Shown: positions 16,982-27,059, counted from the stretch's first letter. The stretch: 64,000 nt of DNA from Limisalsivibrio acetivorans (GCF_000421105.1 NZ_ATWF01000001.1:778930-842929), one strand, 5' to 3'. Numbers and translations are program-made. The notes: generated by a model from the sequence alone, not told the origin.

Positions 16982-19531
16982 ATGTCCTTCCGCCTAAAAA
17001 CCGCTGCTGGCATACTTATTGTTCAGGCTCTGTTGCTCTTGAGCATGAACGCCTTTATCTTAAACCTTATTTCAAATACGCAGAACTCTTCATTTGAAAA
17101 CAGGGCGGAGTTTACCTTAAAGCTCTACGCCCAGAGCGCTCTGGATGATATTGTCGCTGGTGATCTCGCAAACCTGCGTTCGCTTACAAGGCTTATAGCA
17201 GAGGATAACGAGATAGCCTACGCCAGGATATTCAACAACCGTGGACTTATCCTCTCCGAGGAAGGGCTTATCACAACGCCGGCAGAAAGCCTTATAAGAA
17301 TGGAAAGAAAAATAGAGCTTTTCGGTACAGAGTACGGAACAGCAGAGATAGGCTTCTCTAAAGAGGAACTTAACGCATCCCTCAACAAAGTTAAAGAGGA
17401 AGCATATGCTCTCATAGCAGCTGAACTCCTCGTTACAGCCCTGCTCTCCTTTTTCCTCGGGCATATTCTGACACGTCAGGTTCTCCACCTGGGAACGGGT
17501 GCGGAGAGGATAGCCTCCGGTGAATACGGATACCAAATCCCCGTTAAAGGGAATGATGAGCTGGGCAGAACCGCTGACGCTTTCAACAGAATGTCCTCAA
17601 CGGTAAAAGAGAGCCACGAAGAGCTCAGCAGAACACTGGAAGAGGTTCAACACACAAAAGAGAAGCTCGAAAAAAGCGAAATGCGGTTCAAAAATATCCT
17701 CGAAAAAGCAGAGGACGGGATCATCACTATTAATGGAAAGGGTGAGATTGTTACCTTCAACCCCGCTGCAGAGAAACTTTTCGGATACAAAGCGGGCACT
17801 GTTAAAAGAAGAAACATCTCCATACTGATGCCCCCTTCGGTGGCAAAGAATCATCAGTATTTTATCGACAGAAGTACCCAGGCCGGGCAATCTAAAACAA
17901 CCGGACTGCTGAGGGATATCATGGGAAAAAGGAGCGACGGTTCGGAGTTCCCTATAGAGATCTCTCTTAGCAGAGCAAGATACGGTGATGAATGGCTTTT
18001 CACAGGGATAATCAGAGATATAACCGAGAGGAAGATACAGGATGAGCTTACCAAAAAAGCCAGAGAAGAAGCGGAGGATGCCAACAAGGCAAAATCAAAC
18101 TTCCTCGCCATGATGAGCCATGAGATACGAACACCCCTGAACATCATCACCGGTATGGTGGAAGTCCTAAAGGAGGATGAAAAGAATCCTGAAAAGCTTG
18201 AGCGGCTCAGAACCATAAGCGGTGCCGGCGACAGTCTCCTGGCTCTCATAGGGGACATCCTCGACCTGTCAAAGATAGAATCCGGCAGATACGAGGTAGA
18301 AAACAGAAACTACTCACCCACCAAGGTTGTTAAGGAGGTCTGCTCCCTTCTCAGCCATAAATCAGCCCAAAAGGGGATTAAGCTTTCGTGGAAGGTGTCA
18401 GCCGATTTCCCCGAGGTTATATCAGGTGATGAAAACGCCCTTCGGCAGGTACTTGTGAACCTCGTAGGGAATGCGGTCAAGTTCACCGAGAGAGGCAGGA
18501 TCGACGTCGAAGGTGTTCTCATTGAAGAGGACGAGGAATATATCCTTCGCTTCGATGTTTTCGACACAGGTATTGGCATAGATAACAGCAAGCTCAAAAA
18601 GATTTTCGAAACATTCACCCAGTCCGATGCGAGTATAAACAGGAAATACGGCGGGACAGGACTCGGGCTCTCCATATCGCGAAACCTAGTAGAGCTTATG
18701 GGTGGAGAGCTTAATGCGGCAAGCACACCCGGCAAAGGGAGCGTTTTTACCTTCACCCTCAGAGGCGGAAGACCTTCCGAGGAGGAGGTCCAGGAATCCG
18801 CAGAGAAAACCATTGATGAGATAATGAACGAAACACCCGAGATCCTTCTGGCCGAGGATGATCCTGACAACAGAAATATCTTCATGCATTACCTCAAAGA
18901 CACCCCTGTCAAACTCACAACCGTTGAGAACGGCCTGCAGGCCTTCAGACGATACAAGGACAAAAGTTTCGACCTCATCTTCATGGATATAAGAATGCCC
19001 GTTATGGATGGGATGCAGGCACTTGAGGCTATAAGGAGATACGAAGAGGAGAAAGGTCTGGAGAAGGTGCCGATAATCGGCTTTTCCGCTGATGCACTCA
19101 GGCAGGATTTGGAAAACGCCGAGAAGATGGGCTTCAATGGATATCTCGCCAAGCCGCTAAAGAAAAAGGACTTAAAGGAGTTCATGATACAGTGGTTCGC
19201 ATCCGCCCACACATGGTTTCCCGATGAAGAGCCTGTGAACAGGCTTGAGGTTAAGGTAGATGCAGAGATTGCAGATATGATCCCGGGATACCTAGAGCGC
19301 AGGAAGGAGGACTGCTCAAAGATTCATACCCTTGCCTCCGAGGGTGAGTTTGAGGAACTGAAAAGGCTTGGGCACACCTTGAAGGGGACCGGAGCAAGCT
19401 ACGGGTTCCTCGAAATCAGCAGGATAGGCAAAGAATTGGAAACAGCCGCAGACAACAGGGATAACTCAGGTGCTTCCGCTTTGGCAGAGGAGCTTCAAAA
19501 CTATCTTGACAACGTCGTTTATTCCGTTTAG
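16982..19531 (+). CDS. Hybrid histidine kinase with HAMP, PAS, REC and HPt domains
   Basis: The product has 849 residues. Transmembrane helices at about 7-28 and 144-165 flank a short periplasmic domain. HAMP (about 165-220), a PAS domain (230-355), the dimerisation domain with H380 ([11 protein letters not shown]), a HATPase domain with GGTGLGLS, a receiver with D669 and K724, and an HPt domain with H798 (LGHTLKGTGASYG) follow. All elements of an internal His-Asp-His relay are therefore on one chain, and a final response regulator must be encoded elsewhere. The start codon directly follows the stop of the PhnD-like gene. The small periplasmic domain suggests it reads the occupancy of that binding protein, as in BvgS/TorS-type systems. 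Confidence 0.87.
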   Translation: MSFRLKTAAGILIVQALLLLSMNAFILNLISNTQNSSFENRAEFTLKLYAQSALDDIVAGDLANLRSLTRLIAEDNEIAYARIFNNRGLILSEEGLITTPAESLIRMERKIELFGTEYGTAEIGFSKEELNASLNKVKEEAYALIAAELLVTALLSFFLGHILTRQVLHLGTGAERIASGEYGYQIPVKGNDELGRTADAFNRMSSTVKESHEELSRTLEEVQHTKEKLEKSEMRFKNILEKAEDGIITINGKGEIVTFNPAAEKLFGYKAGTVKRRNISILMPPSVAKNHQYFIDRSTQAGQSKTTGLLRDIMGKRSDGSEFPIEISLSRARYGDEWLFTGIIRDITERKIQDELTKKAREEAEDANKAKSNFLAMMSHEIRTPLNIITGMVEVLKEDEKNPEKLERLRTISGAGDSLLALIGDILDLSKIESGRYEVENRNYSPTKVVKEVCSLLSHKSAQKGIKLSWKVSADFPEVISGDENALRQVLVNLVGNAVKFTERGRIDVEGVLIEEDEEYILRFDVFDTGIGIDNSKLKKIFETFTQSDASINRKYGGTGLGLSISRNLVELMGGELNAASTPGKGSVFTFTLRGGRPSEEEVQESAEKTIDEIMNETPEILLAEDDPDNRNIFMHYLKDTPVKLTTVENGLQAFRRYKDKSFDLIFMDIRMPVMDGMQALEAIRRYEEEKGLEKVPIIGFSADALRQDLENAEKMGFNGYLAKPLKKKDLKEFMIQWFASAHTWFPDEEPVNRLEVKVDAEIADMIPGYLERRKEDCSKIHTLASEGEFEELKRLGHTLKGTGASYGFLEISRIGKELETAADNRDNSGASALAEELQNYLDNVVYSV

Positions 19532-19620
19532 GGAAAATGCTTTAGCCCTTGTTTGAGGCGGGTCTTGGAGTGGTGGTTAAAAAAAATCATAAAAATATTA
19601 AATTTTAGCGAAACTACTTA

Positions 19621-19649
19621 TTGACAATCAGGTAGCTGTTAGGTATATA
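19621..19649 (+). promoter_or_regulatory. Sigma-70 promoter of the tRNA-Gly/tRNA-Cys pair
   Basis: TTGACA at 19621-19626 and TATATA at 19644-19649 with a 17-base spacer are near-consensus. They lie 12 bases before the first tRNA base, as expected for a strong stable-RNA promoter. Confidence 0.75.
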
Positions 19650-19661
19650 TATCTCCCTCAC

Positions 19662-19734
19662 GCGGGTGTAGCTCAGCTGGTAGAGCGCGACCTTGCCAAG
19701 GTTGAGGTCGCCGGTTCGAGTCCGGTCACCCGCT
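19662..19734 (+). tRNA. tRNA-Gly (anticodon GCC)
   Basis: The acceptor stem GCGGGTG pairs with CACCCGC. The anticodon loop TTGCCAA holds GCC at 19695-19697, and the T-loop GGTTCGAGTCC is standard. The discriminator is U, normal for bacterial tRNA-Gly. CCA is not encoded; a run of T follows. It decodes GGC and GGU. Confidence 0.97.
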
Positions 19735-19751
19735 TTTTTTTTATATTTTCC

Positions 19752-19822
19752 GGCGACGTGGCCGAGTGGTTAGGCAGCGGCCTGCAAAGCCGTGTACCCC
19801 GGTTCGATTCCGGGCGTCGCCT
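19752..19822 (+). tRNA. tRNA-Cys (anticodon GCA)
   Basis: The acceptor stem GGCGACG pairs with CGTCGCC and the loop CTGCAAA carries GCA at 19784-19786. The discriminator is U, the identity base of tRNA-Cys. CCA is not encoded. It lies 17 bases after tRNA-Gly and is presumably co-transcribed. Confidence 0.97.
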
Positions 19823-19950
19823 TTTATCTTTCCTAAACTTTATCAACCGAAGCAATCATTCTCTTTAGCACAGGAAAAGCCTATTGGGACACAACACAGG
19901 TGTTTCATGGGCAGGGAGTGAGCGTTTAAGCACTAATTAAACGGATACTT

Positions 19951-20919
19951 CTAGGCAAATACCGTACTCACAAGGTAGACCGTATAGCCGGCGTAGAAAG
20001 CAACGAGTAATCCCCCCTCTATGCGGTTTATGCGCCCCTGCCCCTTTATCCCGTAACCGATGATAAACAGAGACAGCGTAAGCACACCCATCGCCATCAT
20101 GTCACGCTTAAAAACCTCCGGCGCAACCGTCATGGGGTGGATAACTCCTGCGATGCCAACAACAGCCAGCGTATTGAAAAGGTTGGACCCGATCACATTC
20201 CCAAGGGCGATGTCGTGCTCACCCTTGCGGGCGGCTATTATGGACGAGGCGAGCTCCGGAAGAGATGTTCCCACTGCTATGATGGTGAGGCCAATTATCA
20301 AATCACTTACTCCAAAAGCGTTTGCGATCTCAACCGCTCCCCAAACGAGAATGCGTGAACTGACGACAAGCAGTACCAAGCCGGCCACCAGCCAGAATAA
20401 AGCCCTGCGAAGAGGCATTGCACGTTCAGTAAGCTCCTGAGCAACCTCTATACCTAACGAATCTTCATTCTTCTTGAGCCCCTGCCATACAGTCCAAGCC
20501 ATCAGTCCGCAGAGTACAGCCAGAAGAACCAAAGCATCAAAGCGTGTGATCTCACCATCCCACAGCTGAAATCCGGCAAGTGCTGTAACAGCCGCCAATA
20601 TAGGGAGCTCCTTGCGCAATACCTGTGAATGAACGGCGATAGGACTTATTAATGCTGTCACACCAAGAATCAGGGCGATATTTGAGATGTTCGAGCCGTA
20701 AGCGTTACCCAGTGCGATACCCGGGTTACCCTGCAGAGAGGCAAGGGCTGAAACAACCATCTCCGGCGAGGATGTACCGAAACCCACAATAACCATGCCG
20801 ATCAACAAAGGCGGCATACCATAATGACGGGCGGTGGAGGCTGCTCCCTCAACAAAACGGTCGGCACTCCAAACAAGCAGTAAAAGACCAAAAATAACAG
20901 CAGCAAAAGCAATTTCCAT
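19951..20919 (-). CDS. Calcium/sodium:cation antiporter (YrbG/CaxA family)
   Basis: The 322-residue membrane protein has about ten helices arranged as two inverted halves. Each half carries the alpha-repeat signature of the Ca2+/cation antiporter superfamily: GFGTSSPEMVVS with GNAYGSNISN in the first half, and AVGTSLPELASS with GNVIGSNLFN in the second. The length matches E. coli YrbG. The expected role is Ca2+ (or another divalent) efflux in exchange for Na+ or H+ across the inner membrane. It is a single gene reading toward the tRNA pair, with no evident regulatory partner. Confidence 0.9.
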   Translation of the reverse strand: MEIAFAAVIFGLLLLVWSADRFVEGAASTARHYGMPPLLIGMVIVGFGTSSPEMVVSALASLQGNPGIALGNAYGSNISNIALILGVTALISPIAVHSQVLRKELPILAAVTALAGFQLWDGEITRFDALVLLAVLCGLMAWTVWQGLKKNEDSLGIEVAQELTERAMPLRRALFWLVAGLVLLVVSSRILVWGAVEIANAFGVSDLIIGLTIIAVGTSLPELASSIIAARKGEHDIALGNVIGSNLFNTLAVVGIAGVIHPMTVAPEVFKRDMMAMGVLTLSLFIIGYGIKGQGRINRIEGGLLVAFYAGYTVYLVSTVFA

Positions 20920-21043
20920 ATCTAAAGAACACCCCTGACTTAAGCAGTTAATAAATACCGATATAAAACCTTACGACCCTCGGCTGACACAACAAGAGTA
21001 TCAAGTAATCATTTACTTATACACAGAATTCCCAATATTACGA

Positions 21044-21074
21044 CTAAAAAGAGCCGCCCTTTTCAGGCGGCTCT
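21044..21074 (-). terminator. Rho-independent terminator of the aldo/keto reductase gene
   Basis: AGAGCCGCC and GGCGGCTCT form a 9-bp stem with a 7-base loop. On the minus strand a T run follows, 20 bases after the reductase stop codon. Confidence 0.85.
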
Positions 21075-21094
21075 CTGCGTCTAATTGATATATC

Positions 21095-22087
21095 CTATTT
21101 CCTTGAGGGTGGAGCCATAAATTCCGGCCCTACAGGGTCTTTCACATTTCTTTCGATGATATTGTCGATCTCCTTCATATCCTGTGGCGAGATGGACCAT
21201 CCGAAGACTTCCTGGATATTATCGAGCTGATGGGGCTTTCTCGCACCCCAAAGGGGTATTGCACCCTGCTCAATCACCCAGCGGACAGCCAGTTCGAGTA
21301 CGGTCTTGTCGTAGTGCTCTCTGGCCAGCTTATCCAGCTCGTCCACCGCATCAAGATACTGACGGAAACGGGGCATCTGGAACTTGGGGTCCACCTTTCT
21401 GAGGTCATCACCTTCGAAGTTCCTGCCTTCGCTCATCTTTCCGGAAAGCATTCCCCTGCATATGGAGCTGTAAGCCAGAACAGTTATGCCGTGATTCTTC
21501 GCATAGGGGAGAACATCATCCTCAATACCCCTTTCGAAGAGGTTATAAGGTGGCTGGACACTTGTTATCGGAACACCTTTAGTGAAGGCCTCCATCTGTT
21601 CGGGTGAGTAGTTGCTTACGCCGGCAGCTCTGATCTTCCCCTCCTGCATGAGCTTATCCAGAGTCTCTGCCGTCTCCTCAAAGGGTACTAGGGGATCGGG
21701 CCAGTGAATCTGGTAAAGGTCTATGTAGTCTGTCTGGAGTCTTCTGAGGGAATCCTCAACCTCTTTGCGTATCCTTTCGGGCGTGGAGTTTCTGAATACA
21801 CCGTCATCGGTCCATTCAAGGGCTGTTTTCGTGGCAAGAACCACCTTCGACCTGTCCACATGGTCCTTGACGGCTATGCCCACAACCCGCTCGGACTCGC
21901 CAAAACCGTATACAGGCGCAGTATCGATAAAGTTTATGCCGTTGTTGATGGCCTTGCGGATAGATTCAACGGATTCCTTCTCATCGGATCCGCCCCACAT
22001 CCAGCCGCCTATGGCCCATGTTCCGAGGCATACCTTACTCACTTCGATTCCGCTCTTGCCTAGAATTGTCATTTCAACGTTACTCAT
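21095..22087 (-). CDS. Aldo/keto reductase
   Basis: The 330-residue protein has the AKR TIM-barrel pattern. D54-type and Y-type catalytic residues lie in DTAPVYGFGESE, lysine in VLATKTALEW, histidine in YQIHWPDP, and the GVSNYSPEQM segment is conserved. It should reduce aldehydes or ketones with NADPH in the cytoplasm. It looks closest to the general YajO/YdjG-like class, but the substrate cannot be inferred. A GGGAGG ribosome binding site precedes the ATG. The gene is monocistronic, with its own terminator. Confidence 0.88.
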   Translation of the reverse strand: MSNVEMTILGKSGIEVSKVCLGTWAIGGWMWGGSDEKESVESIRKAINNGINFIDTAPVYGFGESERVVGIAVKDHVDRSKVVLATKTALEWTDDGVFRNSTPERIRKEVEDSLRRLQTDYIDLYQIHWPDPLVPFEETAETLDKLMQEGKIRAAGVSNYSPEQMEAFTKGVPITSVQPPYNLFERGIEDDVLPYAKNHGITVLAYSSICRGMLSGKMSEGRNFEGDDLRKVDPKFQMPRFRQYLDAVDELDKLAREHYDKTVLELAVRWVIEQGAIPLWGARKPHQLDNIQEVFGWSISPQDMKEIDNIIERNVKDPVGPEFMAPPSRK

Positions 22088-22171
22088 AATAATTCGCCTC
22101 CCGTATTAATAATCTGCAATTCAAAACATAAGAAGCATGTCTATGCTGTCAACGGGGGGGGGGAGGTAATC

Positions 22172-23596
22172 TCAGGATTTGGAGCAAACATCCTCAGCAT
22201 CATCAACTATGCGGAGTGTGATAACAAATTTAGCGCCCACAGCGGTGTTCATAACACTAATGCGCCCTTTCATATGGTTTTCAATAATAATCTTCGACAT
22301 ATACAGACCGATCCCCGTACCCTTGCCCTCCTCCTTTGTGGTGAAATAAGGCTGAAAGACACGGTTAACAGGCTTAACTGGTATTCCGCCCCCGTTGTCC
22401 TCAAAGGATACGTTCAGGTAGCCATCATCATAGGAGGCGGTTACATCTATACGCCCCGACTGCTTCTGGTCCCTTATGGCATCTGCGGCGTTCTGCACAA
22501 GGTTGAGCACTACCTGCTTAAACTCCGATGAGCTCCCGTATATCTTATGCTGGCTGAAATGACCGGTATCAAAGTCCGGATCGGTGTGCAGTATGGAGCC
22601 CCCATCCTTCTTGAACATAAGCCTGAAGTCTATGCCGTCCTTGGTCATTTGGGGCTGGATTAGGGTGAAGGACTGAACCAGGGAGGAAGCGGCATCGAAG
22701 CAGAGGTCATCGGGTGAGGACTTGAAGAAGTTGCGGAAATCATCAATGGTGCTGGACATATGCATGATAAGCTCCATGGCGATCCTTTCGTAGTCCTTTT
22801 GCTCATCAAGGTCAAGATCTCCGGAGAAAAAACCCTGAACAAGCATACCAAGGCTGTTCAAGGGCTGACGCCACTGGTGGGCAATGGCATTCACCATACG
22901 CCCCATATCGGCAAATTTCTTCTGCTCAAACAGAACCTGCTCATTTTGCAGACGCTTCTCTGTCTCTTCCTGAACCCTTTTTTCAAGGTATGTATTAAGG
23001 GTCTCAAGCTTCTCGTTCTTATGTTCAAGCTCTGTATGGAGAGACTTTATCTCATCTATATCCGCAAGGGACATAAGATAAAACTTTTCACCATCCTGAG
23101 AGAAATGATATTTAATTGAACATTTAACCCAGCGGAAATCGCTGTTCTTCAGCTTAACTTTGAGCTCGAAATCCTCTTGGTTATAGTATGTTGTCATGCT
23201 CAGCTTCTCAAAGAAAATGGCATGAAACGCAGGCATAACATAAACGATAAAAGGTTTACCGAGTGCAATATTTTTTTTAACACCAACAATTTCGCAGAAG
23301 GAATTGTTAATACTTCGAAGAATTGCCTTAGAATCCAGAATCACATAACCTGCCGGTGTTTCCTCGAAAAGAACCTCGTATTTATCCTTCTCACTCTGGA
23401 GCTTATCCTGAGTGTTAAGAAGCTCTTCATACTGAAGCTCCAGTTCGGTCTGGTATGTAAGCAACTCATCTGAGAGCCTCTGCACATCTTCAGGCTTAAC
23501 AAAACCCTCAGGATCCTTATCCCTAGACTTGAGAAGTTCGTGAGCCCTCTCTCTCAGCTGCTTAAGCTTTTCAGACATATGTGTTTCATCGACCAT
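22172..23596 (-). CDS. Soluble PAS histidine kinase of the HQWRQP type
   Basis: The product has 474 residues and no membrane helix. An N-terminal coiled coil (about 5-75), a PAS domain (about 72-185), a second coiled coil, the kinase helix with H240 (AIAHQWRQPLN) and the ATPase domain (NAADAI, FEDNGGGIP, GTGIGLY) are visible. Between the F box and the EFKQVVLN helix there is an extra segment of about 20 residues with three histidines, absent from the related kinase at the left of the window. It is divergent from the CheB-CheR fusion gene, so the two may share regulation. The cognate regulator is not adjacent. Confidence 0.85.
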   Translation of the reverse strand: MVDETHMSEKLKQLRERAHELLKSRDKDPEGFVKPEDVQRLSDELLTYQTELELQYEELLNTQDKLQSEKDKYEVLFEETPAGYVILDSKAILRSINNSFCEIVGVKKNIALGKPFIVYVMPAFHAIFFEKLSMTTYYNQEDFELKVKLKNSDFRWVKCSIKYHFSQDGEKFYLMSLADIDEIKSLHTELEHKNEKLETLNTYLEKRVQEETEKRLQNEQVLFEQKKFADMGRMVNAIAHQWRQPLNSLGMLVQGFFSGDLDLDEQKDYERIAMELIMHMSSTIDDFRNFFKSSPDDLCFDAASSLVQSFTLIQPQMTKDGIDFRLMFKKDGGSILHTDPDFDTGHFSQHKIYGSSSEFKQVVLNLVQNAADAIRDQKQSGRIDVTASYDDGYLNVSFEDNGGGIPVKPVNRVFQPYFTTKEEGKGTGIGLYMSKIIIENHMKGRISVMNTAVGAKFVITLRIVDDAEDVCSKS

Positions 23597-23690
23597 TATA
23601 ACAAAGCTCCAAAGATTAGCTTTTTATTTATCTTTTATTAATATAGCATAGTATCAAGTACGTATTCCAGCCAAAGAGCGAGGTTCAAAC

Positions 23691-26600
23691 ATGAAGGATA
23701 CTGAAAATGCTCAAATGCCCGATTACTATGTTGCCATAGGAGCTTCTGCCGGCGGGTTGGAAGCAATTGAAAATTTCTTCAAGCATATGCCCCATGAAAC
23801 AAACATCTCCTTCATTGTAATCCAGCATCTCTCGCCGGACCACAAAAGCCTGATGGTCGAGCTTCTATCAAAGCATACTAAAATGGATGTACACCGTGCG
23901 GAGGACGGGCTCCCCGCTGAAGCCGGCAAGGTGTACCTCATCCCTCCCAAGAAAAACCTTACAATATTCCACGGTAAGCTCATTCTCAAGGATCATGAAC
24001 CAAACCGTGCCGGGATAAACCTCCCAATAGATATCTTCATGAATTCCCTCGCAGAGGATCAGGGGGACAAGGCAGTGGGCATTATCCTTTCTGGAACAGG
24101 GAGTGACGGCATGCGGGGAATCCGCTCCATAAAGGAGGCCGGAGGAATGGTAATGGTGCAGACCGAGGACAGCGCAAAGTTTGACGGTATGCCCAAAAGC
24201 GCCATATCCACAGGGCTCTCAGACTTTATTCTCCCCCCCGAGGATATGCCCGAAACACTCCTGAGCTTTATCAAACATCCGAACATTACCAAACAGGAGG
24301 TTACCAGCAGCAACGAAGAGGATATGACAAGGATCTTCGCCCTCCTTAGGGAGCGAACTAAGGTTGACTTCACATACTATAAACCGAGCACCGTTGTCAG
24401 AAGAATAGATCGCCGGATAGCCGTTAACCAGCTGATGAACACCCACGATTACGTGAGATACATGGAAAGAAGCCCGGCCGAGGTGAACGCCCTTTACAGA
24501 GAGCTTCTCATTGGCGTCACTAATTTCTTCAGGGATAAGGAAGCCTTCGATACCCTTAAAACATACGTTGAAAAGATCATCCATGAAAAGGATGAAAACG
24601 AGGAGATACGTGTCTGGGTCGCCGGATGCTCCACGGGTGAAGAGGCCTATTCCATAGCGATACTCTTCCTTGAGTCCCTTGAGCAGATGGGGATTAAGCG
24701 CAAGCTTAAGATATTTGCCACCGATGTGGACAATAACGCCGTGACCTATGCAGGAAACGGTGTATACTCCGAAAGCATAGCCGCTGATCTTTCCCCCCAC
24801 ACCCTGGCGAAATATTTCTCAAGAAAGGACGATACCTTTGTAATAAACAGAAACGTGCGTGAGCTTGTGGTCTTCGCACAGCATAACCTCATAAAAGATC
24901 CCCCTTTCACAAAGATGGATCTCATATCCTGCCGGAACCTTCTCATATATCTACAGCCTTTGCTCCAGAACAAGGTACTTGAGATGTTCAGCTTCGCCCT
25001 CAACACAGGGAGCTATCTTTTTCTGGGAACTAGTGAGACCACAGGGGATCTTTCGGACTGCTTTGAAACCGTCCACCCGAAATGGAAGATATACCTCGCA
25101 AAATACAGACGGAAAGCAACCCTTGAGGAGAGGAATGAAAGTGCTTATAAGAACGGATCATCTTATAGCCTGCGAATGTCTTCCCCAAGGCTCGATATAG
25201 GGTCACAGGCCTTAAAATACTACGAATCCGAAAAGCTTTATGAAAGGTTGCTTGAGACCATTGCCGGCGATTACATGTCCCTTGTTCTGGTAACAAACGA
25301 GCAGAATGAGATAATGCACACCATAGGCGAAACTGCCCGCTTTCTGCACTTCCCGCCGGGGCGGATGACGAACGATATCACAAAGATAATCCGCAAGGAA
25401 CTGGCAATCCCCCTCGCCACAGGATTGCAGAAAGCTATAAAATCAAGGGACGAGGTGAGATACTCCAACCTCCAGCTGCAGGACGGAGGCACCGTAGCCG
25501 AATATCGTATGCGCATCAAATTCCTCCCCCTCAAGAAAGGGAGAGAGCCCCTTCTTGCTATATTTATTGACGAGATCTCAAAGCAGGAAAGGGGTGAATC
25601 CTCACAGAAGATTATGGATTTCGATGTGGGGGCCGAAGCGGAGCAGAGGATAAACGATCTAGAACAGGAGCTCCAGCTTACTAAAGAGAATCTGCAGGCC
25701 ACCATAGAAGAGCTCGAAACCTCCAATGAGGAGCTGCAGGCAACAAACGAAGAGCTTCTGGCCAGCAACGAGGAACTGCAGAGCACAAACGAGGAGCTAC
25801 AGTCTGTAAACGAGGAGTTGTATACCGTAAACTCTGAATACCAGAATAAGATAACAGAGCTTACCGAGCTCAATAACGATATGGACAACCTCCTCAGCTC
25901 CACAGAGATAGGCACGCTCTTCCTTGATGAAGATATGAACATCAGAAAATTCACTCCCCTGCTTACTAATATATTCCGCATTATAGACAATGACATAGGC
26001 CGTTCACTCGAAGATATAACCCACAATATCAAAAACTGCGACATATACGCCCTTGTTAAGCAGTGCTGCAGTGTGGGGGACGTTGTGGAGCAGGAAGTAA
26101 ACACAACGGACGGAAAATGGTACCTCATGCGTATCATCCCGTATAACGTAGCACCAAACACCTATGCAGGACTGACACTCACCTTCATAGGTATCGACAA
26201 GCTTAAGATCTTCCAGAAACAGCTGGAGGAAAACCAGCAGAGATTCCTAGAAACTGAGAAAGCCGCAGGCGTAGGAACATGGGAGCTTATGCTTAATGGC
26301 GGCGAACTTCGCTGGAGCAACGTTGAGCCTATCTTCTCCATGGAGCCGGGCTCCTTCAACAATACATACGAGGGCTTCATTGAACTTGTTCATCCTGATG
26401 ACAGGGATTCGCTGGAAGCATCTGTTGATAAATGCCTGAAAGATAGAGGCAAGTATGACATGGAGCACCGCATTATTACCCCTGATGGCGAGATAAGATG
26501 GATGCATGAAACGGGAAGTGTTATAACAGATGAACAGGGGGAACCCGTTAAGATGCTCGGTGTTGTAAGGGATATTACAGAACAGGTTGAGACACATACT

Positions 26601-27041
26601 GAGCTTGCAAATTCCATAGCCACAACAAAATCTATCCTCGAAGCCGCAACCATTGGTGTTGGTATGGTTAGAAACCGTGAATTCATATTCATCAACAAGA
26701 AGCTAAGGGAGTTCACCGGTTACGAGGACGAAGAGCTTGTAGGACATAGTGCGGAGATGCTTTACCCCGATCACGAAGAGTTCGAACGTGTGGGTGAAGA
26801 GAAATACGGAGAGATTGAGCAGAAGGGGATAGGACGAGTATTCACTAAATGGAAAAATAAGAGCGGCAAGCTTATAAATATCCTTCTTACCTCCGTTCCG
26901 CTAAACCCGGATAACCTCGAAGAAGGTGTTGTTTTCACAGCCATGGATCTCAGCGGTATCAGCGAGATATGCAGCTCCATGAACCCGGGGAATGAGTGCA
27001 TGATGAAAAAGAAGAATAAAAAGAGTAAAGATACGCCGTAA
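23691..27041 (+). CDS. CheB-CheR-PAS fusion protein
   Basis: The product has 1116 residues. The CheB methylesterase domain (about 10-190) has the triad S19 (GASAGG), H46 (QHLSPDH) and D139 (GTGSDG). The CheR methyltransferase domain (about 205-465) has the SAM-binding VAGCSTGEEAY motif. A long EEL/NEEL-rich coiled coil (about 650-735) then joins three PAS-like domains. No histidine kinase or receiver is attached, unlike many CheB-CheR hybrids. It is expected to methylate and demethylate a chemoreceptor-like partner in response to PAS input. It is soluble and monocistronic. The only methyl-accepting domain in this window is in the Amt fusion, far away at 41.5 kb. Confidence 0.88.
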   Translation: MKDTENAQMPDYYVAIGASAGGLEAIENFFKHMPHETNISFIVIQHLSPDHKSLMVELLSKHTKMDVHRAEDGLPAEAGKVYLIPPKKNLTIFHGKLILKDHEPNRAGINLPIDIFMNSLAEDQGDKAVGIILSGTGSDGMRGIRSIKEAGGMVMVQTEDSAKFDGMPKSAISTGLSDFILPPEDMPETLLSFIKHPNITKQEVTSSNEEDMTRIFALLRERTKVDFTYYKPSTVVRRIDRRIAVNQLMNTHDYVRYMERSPAEVNALYRELLIGVTNFFRDKEAFDTLKTYVEKIIHEKDENEEIRVWVAGCSTGEEAYSIAILFLESLEQMGIKRKLKIFATDVDNNAVTYAGNGVYSESIAADLSPHTLAKYFSRKDDTFVINRNVRELVVFAQHNLIKDPPFTKMDLISCRNLLIYLQPLLQNKVLEMFSFALNTGSYLFLGTSETTGDLSDCFETVHPKWKIYLAKYRRKATLEERNESAYKNGSSYSLRMSSPRLDIGSQALKYYESEKLYERLLETIAGDYMSLVLVTNEQNEIMHTIGETARFLHFPPGRMTNDITKIIRKELAIPLATGLQKAIKSRDEVRYSNLQLQDGGTVAEYRMRIKFLPLKKGREPLLAIFIDEISKQERGESSQKIMDFDVGAEAEQRINDLEQELQLTKENLQATIEELETSNEELQATNEELLASNEELQSTNEELQSVNEELYTVNSEYQNKITELTELNNDMDNLLSSTEIGTLFLDEDMNIRKFTPLLTNIFRIIDNDIGRSLEDITHNIKNCDIYALVKQCCSVGDVVEQEVNTTDGKWYLMRIIPYNVAPNTYAGLTLTFIGIDKLKIFQKQLEENQQRFLETEKAAGVGTWELMLNGGELRWSNVEPIFSMEPGSFNNTYEGFIELVHPDDRDSLEASVDKCLKDRGKYDMEHRIITPDGEIRWMHETGSVITDEQGEPVKMLGVVRDITEQVETHTELANSIATTKSILEAATIGVGMVRNREFIFINKKLREFTGYEDEELVGHSAEMLYPDHEEFERVGEEKYGEIEQKGIGRVFTKWKNKSGKLINILLTSVPLNPDNLEEGVVFTAMDLSGISEICSSMNPGNECMMKKKNKKSKDTP

Positions 27042-27059
27042 CACGAAATGCCTACAAAC

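Noticed and set aside
19673-19855. A minus-strand frame across the two tRNA genes
   Set aside because: It is an antisense reading of tRNA sequence; cloverleaf folds explain the region.
19823-19950. Integration site of a mobile element at the tRNA pair
   Set aside because: No integrase, no duplicated tRNA end and no shift in composition were found nearby.
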